Assembly: GCA_965204685.1 (NCBI GenBank)
Contig: OZ242004.1
Span: 2,294,001-2,358,000 of the forward strand
DNA: 64,000 nt
From: Bin87 sp965204685
Lineage (GTDB): Bacteria > Chloroflexota > Dehalococcoidia > Lucifugimonadales > UBA3495
Reading direction: 5' to 3'
The translations under genes were made by a program, and so were the position numbers. Positions 56,826 to 64,000 of the stretch are shown here, in pieces. How positions within the stretch are numbered: the stretch's first letter is position 1; every line of letters starts with the position of its first letter. The notes under the pieces are model-generated. The model was not told where the DNA came from. It worked only from the letters and a program-made list of their open reading frames with translations, and did no database searches.

Positions 56826-57182
56826 TTATTCTTCCATCAAAGCCAGCACACGGTTGACGTACTCATGGACTGTAGGGCGGTCGGCTTCGATTTCGTAATC
56901 CTCCATCTCATCGTGAAAGAAGTTCTTGTGAAATTTTTCCGCGGTGTTGAATCCGGCGACCAGGAATAGATCCCCGTACTCGTCGGCGAGGGCTTGCGCG
57001 GCGTTTTTCATATCCCGGTGAGTGCGGTGCTTCCAGCCGCGCTGGACGGCAATGGCGGTAAGGGCCTCGTTGGCCGCGCCGTATAGCTTCTCCGATGCCT
57101 GCTGCCGCTCGCCGGCCTCAAACTCCCGGTCGGAGTCGGCCAGGAACTTGCGGGCGCAGTTGGCGTAGTCCTGTTCCGTCAT
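56826..57182 (-). CDS. HEPN/PaREP1-like small protein, copy 2
   Basis: This 118-residue paralogue of the protein at 55936 shares most of its sequence, including AGERQQASEKLYGAANEALT and RGWKHRTHRDMKN with the same R-x6-H spacing. Divergence is highest in the loop before FHKNFFHDEMEDYEIEADRP and at the C terminus. The true start is the ATG at 57182; the longer open frame is a shadow of pyk. It lies 20 bp after the pyk stop and 15 bp before the SNase-like gene, probably within one operon. Specific function is unknown. Confidence 0.5.
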   Translation of the reverse strand: MTEQDYANCARKFLADSDREFEAGERQQASEKLYGAANEALTAIAVQRGWKHRTHRDMKNAAQALADEYGDLFLVAGFNTAEKFHKNFFHDEMEDYEIEADRPTVHEYVNRVLALMEE

Positions 57183-57202
57183 GCCAACGGGTCCCACGTG
57201 CG

Positions 57203-58657
57203 TTAGATTGCGTCCGGCGCGGCGGAGGCGACGGCGTTGCGTCCGATGTGGTCCAGGTATTCCTGGATGTTGAGTACCTGGATGGTATTGGTCGTGCCGG
57301 TGACGCCGGTCATGAAGCCGTGGACCAGGGTTACCACGTCCCGCTCCGAAACCATCCCGGTTGCCATGGCTGCGTCGACCAGCATGGTGACCAGCTTGGC
57401 TACGTCGGGCTCTGCGGGGATTACCCCCTTGGGATTGAGGCCCCAGGCCATGCACACGCGACGCTGCACGGCCGCGTCGTGGGAGAATACGATGATGTCG
57501 TTCTCCGGCCGAAAGCGCGACATCTCGTAGGCAGCGCGGCCGGTGCTGGTGATTACGATGGGCTTGGCGTTGAGCGACTTGGCCAACTGGGTCGCGCCCC
57601 ACGTCACCGACTGAGTCTGGTCCCGTTGCGGGAATTCGGAATAGTAATGGTACATCTTTTCGGCCTGGACAATCGCGGCGTCGGCGATGCGCACCGCCTC
57701 GACCGGATACGAACCCACCGCGATTTCGTCGGACAACAGGATGGAGTCGCAGCCGTCCAGCACGGCGTTGGCAATGTCGGACACCTCAGCCCGCGTCGGC
57801 GTGGGCGAGTTGACCATTGACCTCAGCATCTGAGTAGCCACCGACGAGATACGCCCGGCCCGGTTGGCTTTGGTCACCATGTCCTTCTGGATAACCGGTA
57901 CCTCTTCCATGGGCATTTCCACGCCGAGATCGCCGCGAGCGACCATGATGCCGTCCACTTCGCCCAGGATCTCGTCCAGGTTGGCAATGCACTCCCGGCG
58001 TTCGAGCTTGGCCATCACCGGGGCGCGACTGCCGAGTTGGTTGAGATAGGCCCGAGCATACCGGACATCTTCGCCCGTGCGTACGAAGGAAAGCGCGACC
58101 CAATCCACTTCCTGATCCACTCCGAATTGCAGGGCAATCTTGTCGCTTTCGGTGATTACCGGCATGTCGATGGGCACGTCGGGGAGGTTGACTCCCTTGT
58201 ACGACGAGAGGTTTCCACCGTTGCGGACGTGGGTTTTGATTTCGAGGTCCGGCGTTACTTCCAGGACCTCCAGGCATACCGTCCCGTCGGAGATATAGAC
58301 CAGGTTGCCGGGGCGCATACTGCGCAGGATATCCGGTTCCGGAAAAGGAAGGAGGAAAGGAGAAACGGAGGTCGGTTCGTTGACGATGGAGACCTCGTCA
58401 CCAAAATTCAATTGTGCCGGTTCCGCCATGTTGCCCAAGCGGAACTTGTTGCCGCCCAGGTCCTGCAGAACGGCCACGGGCCGGTTGTGCTTTGCGGACG
58501 CTGCCCGTACGTTCGCGATGACTTCGGCGTGCTCTTCCAGCGTGCCGTGGGAGAAGTTAAGGCGGGCGACGTCCATGCCGGCGCCGACGAGGCGATCGAG
58601 GATTTCCGGGGACCGGGATGATGGGCCTATGGTGGCGATAATCTTGGTCTTGCGCAT
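57203..58657 (-). CDS. pyk: Pyruvate kinase
   Basis: This 484-residue glycolytic enzyme converts phosphoenolpyruvate and ADP to pyruvate and ATP. RKTKIIATIGPSSRSPEIL and DVARLNFSHGTLEEH start the barrel. The active-site lysine/glutamate region is AKLERRECIANLDEIL and GIMVARGDLGVEMPMEEVP. TRAEVSDIANAVLDGCDSI contains the T-D loop, and a complete C-terminal domain ends with GVTGTTNTIQVLNI. ATG 58657 follows GAGGTAGACGTG; the longer open frame upstream is not homologous. The HEPN/SNase cassette follows 20 bp downstream. Confidence 0.95.
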   Translation of the reverse strand: MRKTKIIATIGPSSRSPEILDRLVGAGMDVARLNFSHGTLEEHAEVIANVRAASAKHNRPVAVLQDLGGNKFRLGNMAEPAQLNFGDEVSIVNEPTSVSPFLLPFPEPDILRSMRPGNLVYISDGTVCLEVLEVTPDLEIKTHVRNGGNLSSYKGVNLPDVPIDMPVITESDKIALQFGVDQEVDWVALSFVRTGEDVRYARAYLNQLGSRAPVMAKLERRECIANLDEILGEVDGIMVARGDLGVEMPMEEVPVIQKDMVTKANRAGRISSVATQMLRSMVNSPTPTRAEVSDIANAVLDGCDSILLSDEIAVGSYPVEAVRIADAAIVQAEKMYHYYSEFPQRDQTQSVTWGATQLAKSLNAKPIVITSTGRAAYEMSRFRPENDIIVFSHDAAVQRRVCMAWGLNPKGVIPAEPDVAKLVTMLVDAAMATGMVSERDVVTLVHGFMTGVTGTTNTIQVLNIQEYLDHIGRNAVASAAPDAI

Positions 58658-58805
58658 CACGTCTACCTCTGCTCCATGGTCCGCTTTCTTTGGCCCCATT
58701 ATAACCCGGCGTCGGAACAGGGCGTCATATTGATACCGGCGGCGGTAGCAGCGCTTTTCGAAGTCCGTCAAAAAGCAGATGGCTGAACACGCCCGCTGAA
58801 AACGA

Positions 58806-58832
58806 CAGGGGCGACCCACCGGGCCGCCCCTG
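58806..58832 (-). terminator. Hairpin after the LLM monooxygenase gene
   Basis: CAGGGGCG (58806-58813) and CGCCCCTG (58825-58832) form a perfect 8-bp stem, extendable to GC pairs inside. On the minus strand it is followed by TCGTTTTC, a partial T-run. It lies 26 bp past the LLM gene stop. Confidence 0.55.
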
Positions 58833-58858
58833 AATGGTCGGTCAATACAAGAAGCAGA

Positions 58859-60025
58859 TCAACTGCGCTGGCGGCTCTCCTCGTAGGCCTGAGTGGCGCG
58901 GTCAAGGCCGGCGCGGCGGTTGACCTGGAGCGTTTCGCGGAGGTTCGACGCCCACTGCTGGGAAGTTTGGATGCCGGACAGAGTGCCCTGGAATTGGGGC
59001 ATGACGTACCGGGCCAGCAACTCGTAGGAACGATGGAGCTTGTCGCGGGGAGCCCAGTCCTCAACCCGGACCAGCAGCCCGCCGAAGCCTCCGGATAGTT
59101 CCTGAAGTTCGTTGATGCGCTGGATGCAGTCGTCCGGCGTGCCCACGATCCACTGCTTGTTGTCGGTCATGAAGTCGACGATCTGGTCGCGGGGAACATC
59201 TGGCACCTCGTGGCCCAGGGTATTGCCGAAGTACTCGGTGACCACGCGCGCAGAACCTTCTCGGATGTCCTCCTGGGCCTGCTTCTTGGATTCGGCCAGG
59301 TGAACGCCCACGGACAGACGCCATTCCGAACGTTTTACGGTTTGTCCGTGCTCGGCAGCGGTTTCCTCCGCGATGGCCCACTGGTCCTTCAGGCTGGTGG
59401 AACGCACCATATCGCGGGGGACGCTGAGGGAAATGACGCCGGCCCCGTACTTGCCCGCCGTGGTCACGCCGGCCGGCGACTGCACCGAAGCCACGACCAG
59501 GGGGAAGGGCTGCTGATATGGCCGTAACTGCAGATGGGCATCGTGCAACTCGAACCAGTCGCTGGTGTAGGTGTAGGGTTCGTCGCTGTCCATCAGCCGC
59601 TTGATGGCCCCAAGGGACTCGTCCATCATCTCGCGCTGGCGAGCCGGATCGATGCCGAACATGTAGGCATCGGAGGCCAGGGCGCCGGGCCCAACTCCCA
59701 GCATCACGCGCCCGCGGGTGAGGTGGTCCAGGAGGACCATGCGGTTGGCGACCATGTAGGGATGGTGGTAGGGGAGGCTGACCACGCCGGTCCCCAGGCG
59801 CAGGTTGCGGGTGCGCTCGGCGGCGGTGGCCATGAAAACCTCGGGCGAGGCGATGGTCTCCCACCCGGCGCTGTGGTGCTCACCGATCCAGGCTTCGTCG
59901 TAGCCCAGGTGATCCAACCATTGGAGGAGCTCGAGGTCACGCTCGAGGGCCAGCGTCGGGTTCTCCCCGACCCGGTGGAACGGAGCCATAAACACGCCAA
60001 ATTTCATTCGGGCCGGAGCGTTCAT
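58859..60025 (-). CDS. LLM-class flavin-dependent monooxygenase
   Basis: This 388-residue protein has the luciferase-like TIM barrel: MKFGVFMAPFHRVGENPTLA, DEAWIGEHHSAGWE, LRLGTGVVSLPYHHPYMVAN and GVGPGALASDAYMFGID. Length and the late TPDDCIQRINEL segment fit the group including alkanal, limonene and long-chain alkane monooxygenases. ATG 60025 follows AGGAGG by 6 bases, an excellent site; the frame extends five codons upstream. The EthD/dimeric-barrel-like gene at 60112 is on the same strand and upstream by 86 bp and may be co-transcribed. The substrate is unknown. Confidence 0.88.
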   Translation of the reverse strand: MNAPARMKFGVFMAPFHRVGENPTLALERDLELLQWLDHLGYDEAWIGEHHSAGWETIASPEVFMATAAERTRNLRLGTGVVSLPYHHPYMVANRMVLLDHLTRGRVMLGVGPGALASDAYMFGIDPARQREMMDESLGAIKRLMDSDEPYTYTSDWFELHDAHLQLRPYQQPFPLVVASVQSPAGVTTAGKYGAGVISLSVPRDMVRSTSLKDQWAIAEETAAEHGQTVKRSEWRLSVGVHLAESKKQAQEDIREGSARVVTEYFGNTLGHEVPDVPRDQIVDFMTDNKQWIVGTPDDCIQRINELQELSGGFGGLLVRVEDWAPRDKLHRSYELLARYVMPQFQGTLSGIQTSQQWASNLRETLQVNRRAGLDRATQAYEESRQRS

Positions 60026-60111
60026 CGATTGCCTCCTCAAATGGCTATTGGAAGATCAAGTGCCTGTGGCTGCGCCATTCTAACACGCAGGCCGGCGCAA
60101 TCGCTTCAAGA

Positions 60112-60786
60112 TCAGAAGGCGCGGGGCGGCTGGACACGGCGGTACACTCCGGGCGATCCGGCAGCGTGACCGTAGGTGCCGCCGATGTACTCGTGCATGG
60201 TGTCTTGGCGACGCTGGTTCTCCCAGGCCAGGGTTTCCGGCACCTTTTCGTGCTCGAACTCGTACATCGTCAGGTACTTGGGGCTGCCCTCCACCGCGTG
60301 GTACCGTCGGACGTGGAGGCAGCCGGGAATCTGCAGGTTGGCCGGCGTACGCACCGTGTCGTAGTACTCGTTGTACTTGGCCTCGATGTCGGCGGGAACG
60401 TCCATCCGGCCGATTTGCAAAGCGGGGGCCATGCCCCGCCCGAGGGTGTGCGGGTCGCTTTCCTCGGGATAGATCTGGGTGCAGACGAGGCGCACGGTGC
60501 CACGGCCGACGACGTTGGGCGACATGCGCTTGGTCCACTCCGTCGGATTCCGGCTCATGCGCAGGTATTCGTCGGTTTGCAGGGCGTCGGCGGACTCCAA
60601 CTCGTAGACCGCCAGGTATCGCGGCCCGCCGCGTAAGGCTTCGTAACGAGCGGCGTCGAGGAACCCGGGCGCGCTGAGGCGTTCCGGGACGTGTTCCTGG
60701 TTGTACCAGGCATTGAATTCGGCGTCGTTCTCGATGTCGACGTCGGTGAAGACGATTAACAGAGCAGAACCCTTTTTCTTGACCAT
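60112..60786 (-). CDS. Tandem dimeric alpha/beta-barrel (DUF4286/EthD-like) protein
   Basis: This 224-residue protein contains two ferredoxin-like repeats. The first has LIVFTDVDIENDAEFNAWYN and HVPERLSAPGFLDAARYE then RYLAVYELES. The second has DIEAKYNEYYDTVRTPANLQ, IPGCLHVRRYHAVEGSPKYL and TMYEFEHEKVPE. Such dimeric alpha/beta-barrel proteins often aid degradation of small organics or bind heme, without a settled role. GAGGTGAG precedes the ATG by about 5 bases. It lies upstream of an LLM monooxygenase on the same strand and is divergent from an epimerase. Confidence 0.62.
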   Translation of the reverse strand: MVKKKGSALLIVFTDVDIENDAEFNAWYNQEHVPERLSAPGFLDAARYEALRGGPRYLAVYELESADALQTDEYLRMSRNPTEWTKRMSPNVVGRGTVRLVCTQIYPEESDPHTLGRGMAPALQIGRMDVPADIEAKYNEYYDTVRTPANLQIPGCLHVRRYHAVEGSPKYLTMYEFEHEKVPETLAWENQRRQDTMHEYIGGTYGHAAGSPGVYRRVQPPRAF

Positions 60787-60865
60787 AACTCACCTCTCTT
60801 CTCTTGCACCCTGCATTAAACCACAACCGGGGGCAGTGTATTCTGGCGTTGGGGCGGGCAGTCGG

Positions 60866-60894
60866 TTGCCGGTCACTGCGGTTTGAATTACGAT
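60866..60894 (+). promoter_or_regulatory. Candidate promoter of the epimerase-trxB operon
   Basis: TTGCCG (60866-60871) and TACGAT (60889-60894) have a 17-bp spacer and lie just before the epimerase ATG at 60916. Confidence 0.4.
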
Positions 60895-60915
60895 AGCAGA
60901 TGATTTGCGATCAGC

Positions 60916-61965
60916 ATGATCGAACGCAACGGACGCAGCAACTTGACACGACGGACCAAAGCGTTAGTGACCGGGGGGGCCGGATTCATCGGCTCGCACC
61001 TGGTTGACGGGTTGTTGGACAACGGATACGACGTGGCGGTGGTGGACAACCTCAGCAGCGGCCAACTGCGCAACGTGAGCCACCAGGCGACCTTCTATCA
61101 TGCCGAGCTTAACGATGTCCGGCTGAATCAAATTGTCCAGCGGGAACGACCGGAGATCGTGTTTCACCTGGCGGCCCAGAGTAGCGTCCGCCAGTCAGCC
61201 ATTGATCCGGTGGCCGATGCCGACGCCAACGTGATGGGTACGATCCGGCTGATTGCCGCTGCGGCGGCCGAGGGCGTGGAGAAGTTCATCTTTTCGTCCA
61301 CCGGCGGCGCGATCTACGGCGATCCGGAGACGATACCCTGCGACGAGGACACGCCGGTCAACCCGCTGACTCCTTATGCCTTGTCCAAGTACGTCGGTGA
61401 GCAGTACCTGGAGCTTTTCAACGAGACCTACGGGTTGGACTACACGATCCTCCGGTACGCCAACGTTTACGGACCCGGGCAAAATCCCGATGGGGAGGCC
61501 GGCGTCATCGCGATCTTTACCGGAATGATGCTGAGCGAGCGCAGACCGCACATATACGGTGACGGCCAGCAGGAACGCGATTTTATCTACGTGTCGGACA
61601 TCGTCCGGGCTAACCTGGCGGCCATCAACAAGGGCCACGGCAGGACGTACAACATTGGCACCGGGCAACAGGTCAGCGTAGCGCGGATCTACGAGATGCT
61701 CCAGGAAATCACGGAATTTGACCAGGAGCCGGACTATCGACCCCGGCGAACCGGCGAGGTGCTTCACATCGCCCTGGACTCGACCCGCGCCGAGAAAGAG
61801 TTGAGGTGGACGCCTGAGGTGTCGTTGGAGGAAGGGCTGCGACGTTCGGTGGAGTACGTCAGAGCTTCGCTTTCGCAGCGCGCCAACCGCGTGGGGCCCG
61901 CAGCAGAGCGTCGACGGCATCACACCAACCCGGCAAAAGCGGCCGGCAACGGGTCCAACAGATAA
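60916..61965 (+). CDS. NAD-dependent sugar-nucleotide epimerase/dehydratase (UDP-glucose 4-epimerase-like)
   Basis: This 349-residue extended SDR has the NAD-binding LVTGGAGFIGSHLVDGLL, the SSTGGAIYGDPE serine region, and the catalytic YALSKYVGEQYLELF (Tyr-x3-Lys). YANVYGPGQNPDGEAGVIA and GQQERDFIYVSDIVRAN are usual for GalE-like proteins. It would interconvert nucleotide sugars for envelope polysaccharide. Ribosome site before ATG 60916 is poor. A basic tail of about 30 residues (RRRHHTNPAKAAG) is extra. The trxB Shine-Dalgarno overlaps its stop, suggesting one operon although function is unrelated. Confidence 0.85.
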   Translation: MIERNGRSNLTRRTKALVTGGAGFIGSHLVDGLLDNGYDVAVVDNLSSGQLRNVSHQATFYHAELNDVRLNQIVQRERPEIVFHLAAQSSVRQSAIDPVADADANVMGTIRLIAAAAAEGVEKFIFSSTGGAIYGDPETIPCDEDTPVNPLTPYALSKYVGEQYLELFNETYGLDYTILRYANVYGPGQNPDGEAGVIAIFTGMMLSERRPHIYGDGQQERDFIYVSDIVRANLAAINKGHGRTYNIGTGQQVSVARIYEMLQEITEFDQEPDYRPRRTGEVLHIALDSTRAEKELRWTPEVSLEEGLRRSVEYVRASLSQRANRVGPAAERRRHHTNPAKAAGNGSNR

Positions 61966-61982
61966 AGGAGGGAATCTCCCAG

Positions 61983-62903
61983 ATGTCCAACGACTACGAC
62001 GTTGTGATCCTTGGCGCCGGGGCCGCCGGTATGTCCGCGGGGCTCTACTCGACCCGCGCGATGCTCAGCACGCTGATGATCGAAAGCATCGGCCCGGGCG
62101 GGCAACTGCTGATCACCGACGATATCGAGAACTACCCCGGGTTCCGTGAGGGTGTGAAGGGGCAGGCGCTGGCGGATGAGATGTACAACCAGGCCGAAAG
62201 GTTTGGGGCCAAGACGGAATTTGCCGAGATTGAAGGCGTGGAAAACCTGTACGAGGACCGGAAACTGGTCCGGACTTCCGAAGGCGATTTCACGGCGCGG
62301 GCGCTGATCATCGCCACCGGCGGCTCCCACAACAAGCTGGGAGTGCCCGGCGAGGACGAGTTCGGCGGACGCGGGGTTTCCTATTGCGCGGTTTGTGACG
62401 GGAACTTCTTCCGAGGTCAGGACGTGGTGGTCGTCGGCGGGGGCGACTCTGCCATGGACGAGAGCTATTACCTGACTGGCATCTGCAACTCGGTGACCAT
62501 AATCCACCGCCGGGACGAACTTCGCGCCACCAAGGTGCTGCAGGATCGCGCCTTCTCCAACCCGAAGTACAAGTGGTTGTGGAGCCACGTCGTCGAGGAG
62601 TTTGTGGGAAACGACGTGCTGGAAGCGGCCCGGGTCAAGAACCTGAAAACGGACGAGGTTTACGACTACCCCACCGCCGCCGCCTTCGTCTACGTCGGCT
62701 TTCATCCCAACACGGAGGCCTTCAAAGACCAGTTGGATATGGACGAGCTGGGCCACATCCGCAGTGACCTGCACATGAGGACCAACATTCCCCGGGTCTA
62801 CGTGTGCGGCGACGCGCGGGCGGAATCCACCAGGCAGCTCGGAGCTGCGGTGGGGGACGGGATCACGGCCGCTTTGGCCGCTTTCCACGATCTGTCCTCG
62901 TAA
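61983..62903 (+). CDS. trxB: Thioredoxin reductase
   Basis: This 306-residue flavoprotein is at the length of bacterial low-Mr thioredoxin reductase. FAD site VVILGAGAAGMSAGLYSTRA; redox-active CAVCDG (CxxC); NADPH site VVVVGGGDSAMDESYYLTG; IPRVYVCGDARAESTRQLG closes the FAD domain. It reduces thioredoxin with NADPH in the cytoplasm. AAGGAGGG lies about 10 bases before the ATG and overlaps the epimerase stop. A symmetric hairpin follows the stop. Confidence 0.94.
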   Translation: MSNDYDVVILGAGAAGMSAGLYSTRAMLSTLMIESIGPGGQLLITDDIENYPGFREGVKGQALADEMYNQAERFGAKTEFAEIEGVENLYEDRKLVRTSEGDFTARALIIATGGSHNKLGVPGEDEFGGRGVSYCAVCDGNFFRGQDVVVVGGGDSAMDESYYLTGICNSVTIIHRRDELRATKVLQDRAFSNPKYKWLWSHVVEEFVGNDVLEAARVKNLKTDEVYDYPTAAAFVYVGFHPNTEAFKDQLDMDELGHIRSDLHMRTNIPRVYVCGDARAESTRQLGAAVGDGITAALAAFHDLSS

Positions 62904-62937
62904 GCCGGCGATGACATCGGCTGCGGAAGCAGACGGC

Positions 62938-62962
62938 AGGGGCGGGTTGCACACCCGCCCCT
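62938..62962. terminator. Bidirectional hairpin between trxB and the TSUP permease gene
   Basis: AGGGGCGGGT (62938-62947) and ACCCGCCCCT (62953-62962) are perfect 10-bp arms with a TGCAC loop. The hairpin overlaps the stop codon of the convergent TSUP gene at 62961. It is nearly the same as the hairpin at 55906-55930. Confidence 0.55.
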
Positions 62963-63704
62963 AAATCAATCTCACGGTTTCCCGGATCAACAGCGACGCG
63001 CTGCCGCCAATGATGACGAAAAGCACGGCGTAGCGGAAGATACGCAGGCTCATGCGGCGGGCCAGCCACCCCCCGAGCGTCGAGCCGAGCACGACCACCG
63101 GGATCCCGATAGCCATCTCCAACTCCACCTCCTGGGGGATCAGCCCGACCAGGTAGTACAGCGCTAATCCCAGCACGCCGGCCAGCAGAAAGTACACGGC
63201 CAAGGTGGCGCGCATGGTCTCTCGCGGCCAGTCCTGCTCGATGGCGTAAATGGCGGCGACCGGGCCGCCGATGCTCAGCGTCGTGGTCAACAGCGTGGTC
63301 GTAAAGCCGAAGCCGACGGCGGCACGCCTGGTGCGAGCGGCGGGAAGCCGGACATCGAACAGCGTGAGCAGGGCGATCACCAGGATCAGGCTAACAATGG
63401 ATAGTCGCAGTGCGGTGGGGGCCGCAACGCTGAGCAAAAGCACCCCCAGAGGCACCGGCGGCAGGCCGGAGACGATGAACAGCCACGACTCCCGCCAGCG
63501 AAACGCCCGCCAGGTCTGGAACAGAATCAGCACCGTGGCCACGACAATCATCGCGTTGGACAGCACCACCACCTGCCGGGGCGCCAGGATAAGCAGCAAT
63601 ATAGGCGCCATGGCGAGCGCCATCCCGAAGCCCACGGCGCTGAAAACGAACGATCCCAGCAGCAGCGCCGCCAGGATGACAGCGAGCTCCCAACCGAAGA
63701 GCAT
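62961..63704 (-). CDS. TSUP-family (TauE/SafE) membrane permease
   Basis: This 247-residue protein has about eight membrane helices and two TSUP repeats: the first ALLLGSFVFSAVGFGMALAM, the second AVGFGFTTTLLTTTLSIGG. The family carries sulfite, sulfoacetate or other small organosulfur compounds outward. ATG 63704 overlaps the stop of the upstream gene (TGATG), so translation is coupled. The longer open frame upstream is a shadow of that gene. Substrate is not determinable. Confidence 0.82.
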   Translation of the reverse strand: MLFGWELAVILAALLLGSFVFSAVGFGMALAMAPILLLILAPRQVVVLSNAMIVVATVLILFQTWRAFRWRESWLFIVSGLPPVPLGVLLLSVAAPTALRLSIVSLILVIALLTLFDVRLPAARTRRAAVGFGFTTTLLTTTLSIGGPVAAIYAIEQDWPRETMRATLAVYFLLAGVLGLALYYLVGLIPQEVELEMAIGIPVVVLGSTLGGWLARRMSLRIFRYAVLFVIIGGSASLLIRETVRLI

Positions 63705-64000
63705 CAGGGCAGGTTGAACAGTCCGAGTTGGGCGGCGCGGCGCAAGGTGCGCTGGACCAGCACCACCGGGGGCCCGTTTCGGGCCAGCACTATCTCCGCA
63801 GAGTCCTCGGGGCTCAGCGTCAGCGAACGTTCCCCGTCCAGGGCCACGGTGCAATAGCGGGGTTCCAGCGCGACGGGAATGCCCTCGTTGAGCAGATCCC
63901 ACGAGGCTATGGAGGCTGGCTCGACGATGCCCGGCGCCACCGGGGCGATGACGGTATCCTTCGGTGGAGGGTCGGCGTCCGCTCCGCCGCGCGCCAGCAC
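63704..64000 (-). CDS. C-terminal part of a probable ATP-NAD/AcoX-type kinase (5' end outside window)
   Basis: The frame is open to the window edge, so this is a fragment. The last 98 residues include TVIAPVAPGIVEPASIASWD, RYCTVALDGERSLTLSPED and VLVQRTLRRAAQLGLFNLP. The LDGER segment with the following strand and the RTLRRAAxLGLF end resemble the C-terminal domain of ATP-NAD kinase/AcoX-like proteins. Catalytic motifs would lie upstream of the window, so the call is tentative. It is coupled to the TSUP permease gene. Confidence 0.4.
   Translation of the reverse strand: MLARGGADADPPPKDTVIAPVAPGIVEPASIASWDLLNEGIPVALEPRYCTVALDGERSLTLSPEDSAEIVLARNGPPVVLVQRTLRRAAQLGLFNLP

Overview
This is a GC-rich bacterial chromosome segment, densely coding on both strands, with Shine-Dalgarno starts of the GGAGG type. 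It holds one 16S rRNA gene with no 23S or 5S gene beside it and an isolated tRNA-Ile. Its metabolic content is two LLM flavin monooxygenases, a methylcrotonyl-type acyl-CoA carboxylase, several unrelated aminotransferases and hydrolases, and assimilatory nitrate reduction. Together these suggest a free-living or host-associated Chloroflexota bacterium, perhaps of the SAR202/Dehalococcoidia group. The lineage is inferred; a database search with the 16S at 44278-45791 would settle it.

Layout. 1-2.0 kb: end of typA and a mycothiol-type isomerase-fold protein. 2.2-4.2 kb: a possible riboswitch and an SLC13 permease. 4.4-8.2 kb: an acyl-CoA carboxylase operon (carboxyltransferase, biotin carboxylase, biotin carrier). 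8.3-21.7 kb: a catabolic run of three aminotransferases, an amidohydrolase, two alpha/beta hydrolases, VOC and metallo-beta-lactamase proteins, an MFS transporter and an LLM monooxygenase. 22.2-24.8 kb: a COG0523 metallochaperone GTPase overlapping a WD40 protein behind a palindromic operator. 25.2-27.8 and 38.8-42.2 kb: two very large secreted repeat proteins sharing one domain family; the second is divergent from a membrane-anchored XRE regulator. 28.5-35.7 kb: a Uma2 nuclease-like protein, then narB-nirB-nirD-narK for nitrate uptake and reduction to ammonium. 42.2-44.3 kb: decayed genes, repeats and tRNA-Ile. 44.3-45.8 kb: 16S rRNA. 46.1-49.7 kb: housekeeping genes (thiL, tsaE, tsaB, ndk, rsfS). 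49.9-55.9 kb: gltB-gltD behind a structured leader. 55.9-58.7 kb: pyk followed by a small HEPN-like/SNase/HEPN-like cassette. 58.9-64 kb: LLM monooxygenase, a dimeric-barrel protein, a sugar epimerase, trxB, a TSUP permease and a kinase fragment.

Nitrogen is a recurring theme: narK brings in nitrate, narB and nirBD reduce it to ammonium, and gltBD with the aminotransferases moves it into amino acids. The intergenic DNA is rich in short non-coding palindromic elements. Several have perfect terminal inverted repeats and direct-repeat flanks like target-site duplications. One central core appears inside at least three different kinds of end.

The most interesting candidates are the modular MITE-like elements, the HEPN/SNase/HEPN cassette, the structured leaders before the SLC13 permease and gltB, the membrane XRE regulator next to a giant adhesin, and the solitary 16S gene with a mismatch in a widely used primer site.
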